Assembly (NCBI GenBank): GCA_900109435.1
Contig: FNZT01000005.1
Coordinates: 186,544 to 250,543 of the forward strand
Source of the DNA: Ruminococcus sp. YRD2003
GTDB lineage: Bacteria > Bacillota > Clostridia > Oscillospirales > Ruminococcaceae
DNA: 64,000 bases
Direction: 5' to 3'
Shown: positions 61,062 through 64,000 of the stretch, piece after piece
How positions within the stretch are numbered: the first letter of the stretch is position 1
Layout: every line of letters starts with the position of its first letter
The notes under the pieces: model-generated
Told to the model about the DNA's origin: nothing
Database searches by the model: none
What the model saw: the letters and a program-made list of their open reading frames with translations, nothing else
Translations under genes and position numbers: made by a program

Positions 61062-62384
61062 TCAGCCCATGTGTATTCCGTGAGCTTCTTTTCGTTCTCG
61101 TTCCTCGGCGAGTGCCTTGCTGTCAATGTGCTCCCGAGCGTACTCGGTATCGTCGGCAGGCTCGTCATCTATCAGCGAAGCCACAGCAGCAATGCCACTG
61201 ACGATATCAGGTGCAGCACTTCTATCAGCACCACCAGTCGGAGCAGTCTGAAGCCGTGACTTCTGCTCTGCTCTTCGGAGCATTTCAGCTGCGATAAGGT
61301 CTGCTCGTTCAGGCTCCCAGCCTGTGAGACGAGGTCCTTTGCCGCCTGATCCAGCTTCGACACCTCTGCCGTCACGTTCTGTGACGTCTGCTCCTGTATC
61401 TCCTTTCCCTGTTCCAGCAGCTGATTGTATATCGTCCGCTGATTTTGCAGGTACCGTTCCATCTGCGCGTATGTCATAGTTTCGTCTGTCTGAGCCTTGA
61501 CTTCGAACAGCGTATCTGTCAGAAGTTTCAGCTGTGATATCAGCGCCAGCCAGTTGTGTTCCTGGACGCAGACCATAGTTGGTATATCCTGTGTCTCCTC
61601 CAAATTCTGCTTGGAGGCTTCTTTCGCTTCTTCGTATTTCGAATTCATATTCCATATTCTCCTTCCTGTATTTCGCTTCGTGAAGCTTGTTGTCGCGGCA
61701 TCTTCTGCCGTTGGGACAAGTGTATGTAATGTACTTTCGGCTGTCCTCCCATTTCACATCGTAGCCACACTGCTTCATGTAGAAGCGGAATTGCTTCTTT
61801 GATTTTGCTCTTTTCATGACCATGTCAATGGTATTGGAGAGAGCCATTTTCCAGCTCTCACCTCGCATTGCAACACGATACTCACCATTAGTAACGCCGT
61901 TGCTCTGCTTGTGTATCTCAGGTTTGCCGAGCGTTGTCACTCCGTACTTTTGACAGATTTCATCGCTGAGCTGACGTAGGTCTTGCAGTGTAAACTTGTT
62001 TGAGTGGTACTTCAGACCGGTCTCTGCGTTGACTGCATTGAGTACGAAGTGTGAGTGTATGTGGTCTGCGTCGGTATGAGTTGCCACCACAACTTCGTGT
62101 CCCGGGAATGCTTTCTCCGCAAACTCAACAGCTATCTTATGAGCAAGTGCAGGCTCTATCTTGTAGCCGCTTGGGTGAGACTGGACGAAGTGATAGTAAC
62201 GTATACCGTCAGTCTTGCCATACATCTCTCTTGTATTTTTGAACTCCTGGTACGCAGTGGGCAGCGAACAGTTGAAAGCTGTCACATATTTCTTGCCCTC
62301 GGTCTTGTCGTCTCGGCAGATGTAGTCGAGACTTTTCTTGCCGCCGCCACCGCATTTCGTGCTTATCGCAGTGACCGTCGCCAC
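61062..62384 (-). CDS. Relaxase/mobilization protein, MOBP-like
   Basis: 440 residues from a GTG start (GGGAGGTGAAGTA). The relaxase domain has the Tyr region KKSLDYICRDDKT near residue 20 and the metal-binding motif THTDADHIHSHFVLNA near 102-117, as in MOBP relaxases of mobilizable elements. The C-terminal half, from about residue 245, is poorly structured (Gly/Asp/Arg-rich), and a second gene is nested there in another frame. It nicks oriT and leads the strand during conjugal transfer. Its start overlaps the stop of the MobC-like gene by one base. Confidence 0.9.
   Translation of the reverse strand: MATVTAISTKCGGGGKKSLDYICRDDKTEGKKYVTAFNCSLPTAYQEFKNTREMYGKTDGIRYYHFVQSHPSGYKIEPALAHKIAVEFAEKAFPGHEVVVATHTDADHIHSHFVLNAVNAETGLKYHSNKFTLQDLRQLSDEICQKYGVTTLGKPEIHKQSNGVTNGEYRVAMRGESWKMALSNTIDMVMKRAKSKKQFRFYMKQCGYDVKWEDSRKYITYTCPNGRRCRDNKLHEAKYRKENMEYEFEIRRSERSLQAEFGGDTGYTNYGLRPGTQLAGADITAETSDRYAVRSQGSDRRNYDIRADGTVPAKSADDIQSAAGTGKGDTGADVTERDGRGVEAGSGGKGPRLTGWEPERADLIAAEMLRRAEQKSRLQTAPTGGADRSAAPDIVSGIAAVASLIDDEPADDTEYAREHIDSKALAEERERKEAHGIHMG
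61172..61648 (-). CDS. Nested MobB-like coiled-coil protein with C-terminal membrane anchor
   Basis: 158 residues in a different frame, wholly inside the relaxase C-terminal region. The ATG at 61648 has GGAAGGAG about ten bases upstream. The protein is a long amphipathic coiled coil (for example AQMERYLQNQRTIYNQLLEQ and EVSKLDQAAKDLVSQAGS) ending in a hydrophobic stretch LRLVVLIEVLHLISSVALLL and a final Trp-Leu-Arg. ColE1-type plasmids also encode mobB and mobD nested inside mobA, and MobB there is membrane associated. Coding sense is inferred from composition, length and ribosome-binding site. Confidence 0.65.
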   Translation of the reverse strand: MNSKYEEAKEASKQNLEETQDIPTMVCVQEHNWLALISQLKLLTDTLFEVKAQTDETMTYAQMERYLQNQRTIYNQLLEQGKEIQEQTSQNVTAEVSKLDQAAKDLVSQAGSLNEQTLSQLKCSEEQSRSHGFRLLRLVVLIEVLHLISSVALLLWLR

Positions 62385-62695
62385 TACTTCACCTCCCTCA
62401 GAAGCTGACCTATCAGCTCCGTGACCTTCCTGTGTTCATCAAGGAGCGGCTGAAAGTTCACGGCAGTCAGCCTGTCCATGTTTGCAAGTGTAGCAATCTG
62501 GTTGAGATTACGTCCGATAGCTTTCTGCTGCTTTACTATCTCGTCGACGCCGTTCGCGACAACGATTTTCTTGCCGAGAGCGCAGCGGATTACGAAGTCG
62601 TTGAGCTTCAAGACGTGCCTTTCAGCCAGTTCATGGATACGCCTGCTTTCTTCCTCTGTACAGCGTATCGCTATGGTTGTGTTTCGTTTTCTCAT
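62384..62695 (-). CDS. MobC-like relaxosome accessory protein
   Basis: 103 residues. Ribbon-helix-helix-type N-terminus (NTTIAIRCTEEESRRIHELA) and the MobC signature QQKAIGRNLNQIATLAN near residues 60-76. It binds oriT and helps the relaxase open the strands. AGGAGGTAGACAC precedes the ATG. It is coupled to the relaxase gene by a one-base overlap. Confidence 0.88.
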   Translation of the reverse strand: MRKRNTTIAIRCTEEESRRIHELAERHVLKLNDFVIRCALGKKIVVANGVDEIVKQQKAIGRNLNQIATLANMDRLTAVNFQPLLDEHRKVTELIGQLLREVK

Positions 62696-62992
62696 GTGTC
62701 TACCTCCTTCTTTCCTATGTCAAAAAAGTGGGTTCGGGCTTCTGCCCGACAAGCAAGGCGGCAGGCGGAATGCCAGCTGCTATGCTTGCCTTCCCAGAAG
62801 GGAAGATTTTTCTCGGGTACTGCCACTTTTCTCATCTGTCGATAGTATCTGTGCGGTATCGCCACACTCGCTCCACGTTGCGCGACAACCGCTTTCACCG
62901 CCACTGGTGGGATAACTACCCGAATTTGGCATCGGCGACAGAAACGGCGCGTTTTGTGCGTGATTTTACCGTCACCCGAGAGCGTTATACCG
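62696..62992. other. Non-coding region with candidate oriT hairpins
   Basis: A minus-strand frame of 104 codons crosses this region, but it is Arg-rich, with no recognisable fold and no good ribosome-binding site, so I do not annotate it. The plus strand shows GTTCGGGC/GCCCGAC with a TTCT loop (about 62732-62750) and a larger AAGCAAGGC...GCTTGCCTT inverted pair (about 62751-62793), immediately upstream of the mobC-relaxase genes, where oriT is normally found. Confidence 0.45.
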
Positions 62993-63134
62993 TCACCCTG
63001 AGGCACCTATGCCGTCACCCGTATTTTTACCGTCACCTGCCTCAAACAAAGGTAAATAGACGTATTCTGAGTTTCGGGTGCCGGCATGGTCAGCAATTTC
63101 TACCCACAGCAGGCTTCCATTTTTACTGTCACCC
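62967..63134. repeat. Iteron-like repeats TACCGTCACCC
   Basis: Copies at 62967-62977, 62988-62998, 63010-63020 (TGCCGTCACCC), 63028-63038 (TACCGTCACCT) and 63124-63134 (TACTGTCACCC). Spacing of the first four is 21, 22 and 18 bp, about two helical turns. They overlap the 3' end of the RepA-like gene, where they encode Gly-Asp-Gly repeats. They resemble iterons of a replication origin. Confidence 0.6.
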
Positions 63135-64000
63135 GACTGGTCATAAATGAGTTCCAGTATTCGTGCACCATGACTTCTGCGAGCTGTGAAAAGCACTCCG
63201 TATGTTTTGAGCTCATTCGTGTGCTGAACAAGATTTCTCGTTATCCAGTTCGGAGCATACTCACGTCCGAAGTGTTTGTACATAAGTTTGCAGAGCTCAG
63301 TCGCCGAACCTGTGAAACGTTTCTCATCGACCATGAGATCATGTATAGCGAAAGAGAAAAGGTCTGGCTGACGCTCAGGCACATCATCAACTACATTCCA
63401 CCTGTGATTGTTAAACTCCAAATTCAATTCAAGGTGTTCGATATCACGACCAGCGCAGTGCAGTTTAGCTTTACCGCTGCCGCGCCTTTGTTCTATCATG
63501 ACCATGATTCCGTCGACGCTGCCGATGATACCTGTCGAGCCAGAGACCATATTGAACGGATCGCTGTCATAACACTTGCGGGTATGATGCACGACAAGTA
63601 TTGCGACTTTCAGCTTGTCCGCAAGCGCTTTCAGTACAGAGAGCTCTTTGTAGTCTGAGCCATAGTTGACATCTGTGTTGCACCTTACTTTCTGAAGTGT
63701 ATCAATAACAATCACTTTCAGATTCGGAAGCTCCTGCTTACTCTTTTCAAGTTCTTCCTCAAGACCGTTGCCTATTGACTGCGCTTCTATTGCGAAGTTC
63801 AAGTTCTCACAAGGTTCATCTGTGAGATCGTATATCCTGTTCTGCAAGCGCAGGAGGTTGTCCTCGAGACTCAGATACAATACCTGACCAATATTTGTAT
63901 CATGTTTGAGGAACTGCTCGCCGTTAGCGACAGACAAACATAAGTCCAATGCTAACCACGACTTGCCTATCTTCGGTGCGCCTGCAAGGATATACAGTCC
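62993..64000 (-). CDS. RepA-like AAA ATPase (3' end; cut by window edge)
   Basis: The frame is open through the right edge, so the N-terminus is missing. Visible: Walker A GAPKIGKSW near the edge, Walker B IVIDTLQKV (with Asp), and a conserved VVHHTRK, as in RecA-fold RepA hexameric helicases of plasmids and phages (RSF1010 RepA, DnaB-like group). The C-terminal 100 residues (from VPERQPDLFSFAIHD) look like a small winged-helix domain. It probably drives replication or mobilization of the element. The C-terminus ends in DGKNTGDGIGASG, encoded by the iteron-like repeats. Confidence 0.85.
   Translation of the reverse strand, partial: GLYILAGAPKIGKSWLALDLCLSVANGEQFLKHDTNIGQVLYLSLEDNLLRLQNRIYDLTDEPCENLNFAIEAQSIGNGLEEELEKSKQELPNLKVIVIDTLQKVRCNTDVNYGSDYKELSVLKALADKLKVAILVVHHTRKCYDSDPFNMVSGSTGIIGSVDGIMVMIEQRRGSGKAKLHCAGRDIEHLELNLEFNNHRWNVVDDVPERQPDLFSFAIHDLMVDEKRFTGSATELCKLMYKHFGREYAPNWITRNLVQHTNELKTYGVLFTARRSHGARILELIYDQSGDSKNGSLLWVEIADHAGTRNSEYVYLPLFEAGDGKNTGDGIGASG

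Noticed and set aside
62692-63006. A 104-codon minus-strand open frame between repA-like and mobC-like genes
   Set aside because: Arg/His-rich with no fold, and it covers probable oriT and iteron DNA. Its overlap with the mobC start (ATGA) is probably a result of the ribosome-binding site sequence.

Overview
The window looks like chromosome of an anaerobic gut or rumen Firmicute close to Ruminococcus (Oscillospiraceae). The support is: balanced base composition, strong AGGAGG ribosome-binding sites, a dockerin-like module, PPi-dependent pyruvate phosphate dikinase, a type III glutamine synthetase, the DapL route to meso-diaminopimelate, an ANTAR regulator of nitrogen genes, and an NPKTG sortase protein. 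The genus is inferred from gene content; no database search was run.

Layout. 0-2.1 kb: an edge-truncated sensor-regulator (sugar-binding-like, GGDEF-like, AraC HTH). 2.1-2.6 kb: no convincing protein gene, but a strong minus-strand promoter, several hairpins and a 17-bp terminator hairpin that together look like an unassigned structured RNA of about 400 nt. 2.9-11 kb: a helical protein, a two-component system with a strange Pro/Thr/Gln and Gly-Pro-Trp sensor, RmuC, and a highly codon-biased ppdK. 11-15 kb: a metal/redox cluster (MBL-fold enzyme, DUF134-NifX-like fusion, paired chromate-type transporters, ArsR regulator, C_GCAxxG_C_C protein). 15-27.5 kb: an EVE-domain protein, a second two-component system, a beta-helix lipoprotein, a DUF5131 protein, and a LysR gene upstream of a seven-gene flavodoxin/cupin redox operon. 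This stretch holds five copies of a small TTAA-flanked inverted-repeat element. 27.5-36 kb: an HD phosphohydrolase, a wall-anchored metallophosphoesterase, a third two-component system divergent from an ABC/FtsX transporter, and tRNA-Gly. 36-39 kb: a broken tRNA-Leu, an intact tRNA-Leu(UAG) and several gene fragments that form a deletion or insertion scar.

39-58.6 kb is a nitrogen-assimilation supercluster. On the minus strand one probable operon runs gltB-gltD-glnA-ANTAR regulator-purF-GNAT-asnB. Divergent from it runs amt(PII fusion)-pyrG-glnN-dapF-dapL. Most of these enzymes make or consume glutamine, glutamate or ammonium. Both divergent transcripts begin with terminator-like hairpins just after canonical promoters, which suggests attenuation, and the ANTAR protein in the operon is a plausible antiterminator.

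58.7-64 kb is the end of a mobilizable element: serine recombinase, two tandem paralogous small proteins, a MOBP-type relaxase with a second gene nested in another frame, a MobC-like protein, candidate oriT hairpins, iteron-like repeats, and a RepA-like ATPase cut by the right edge. The element begins with a 137-bp block that is repeated, with one mismatch, immediately after tRNA-Leu at 37.1 kb.
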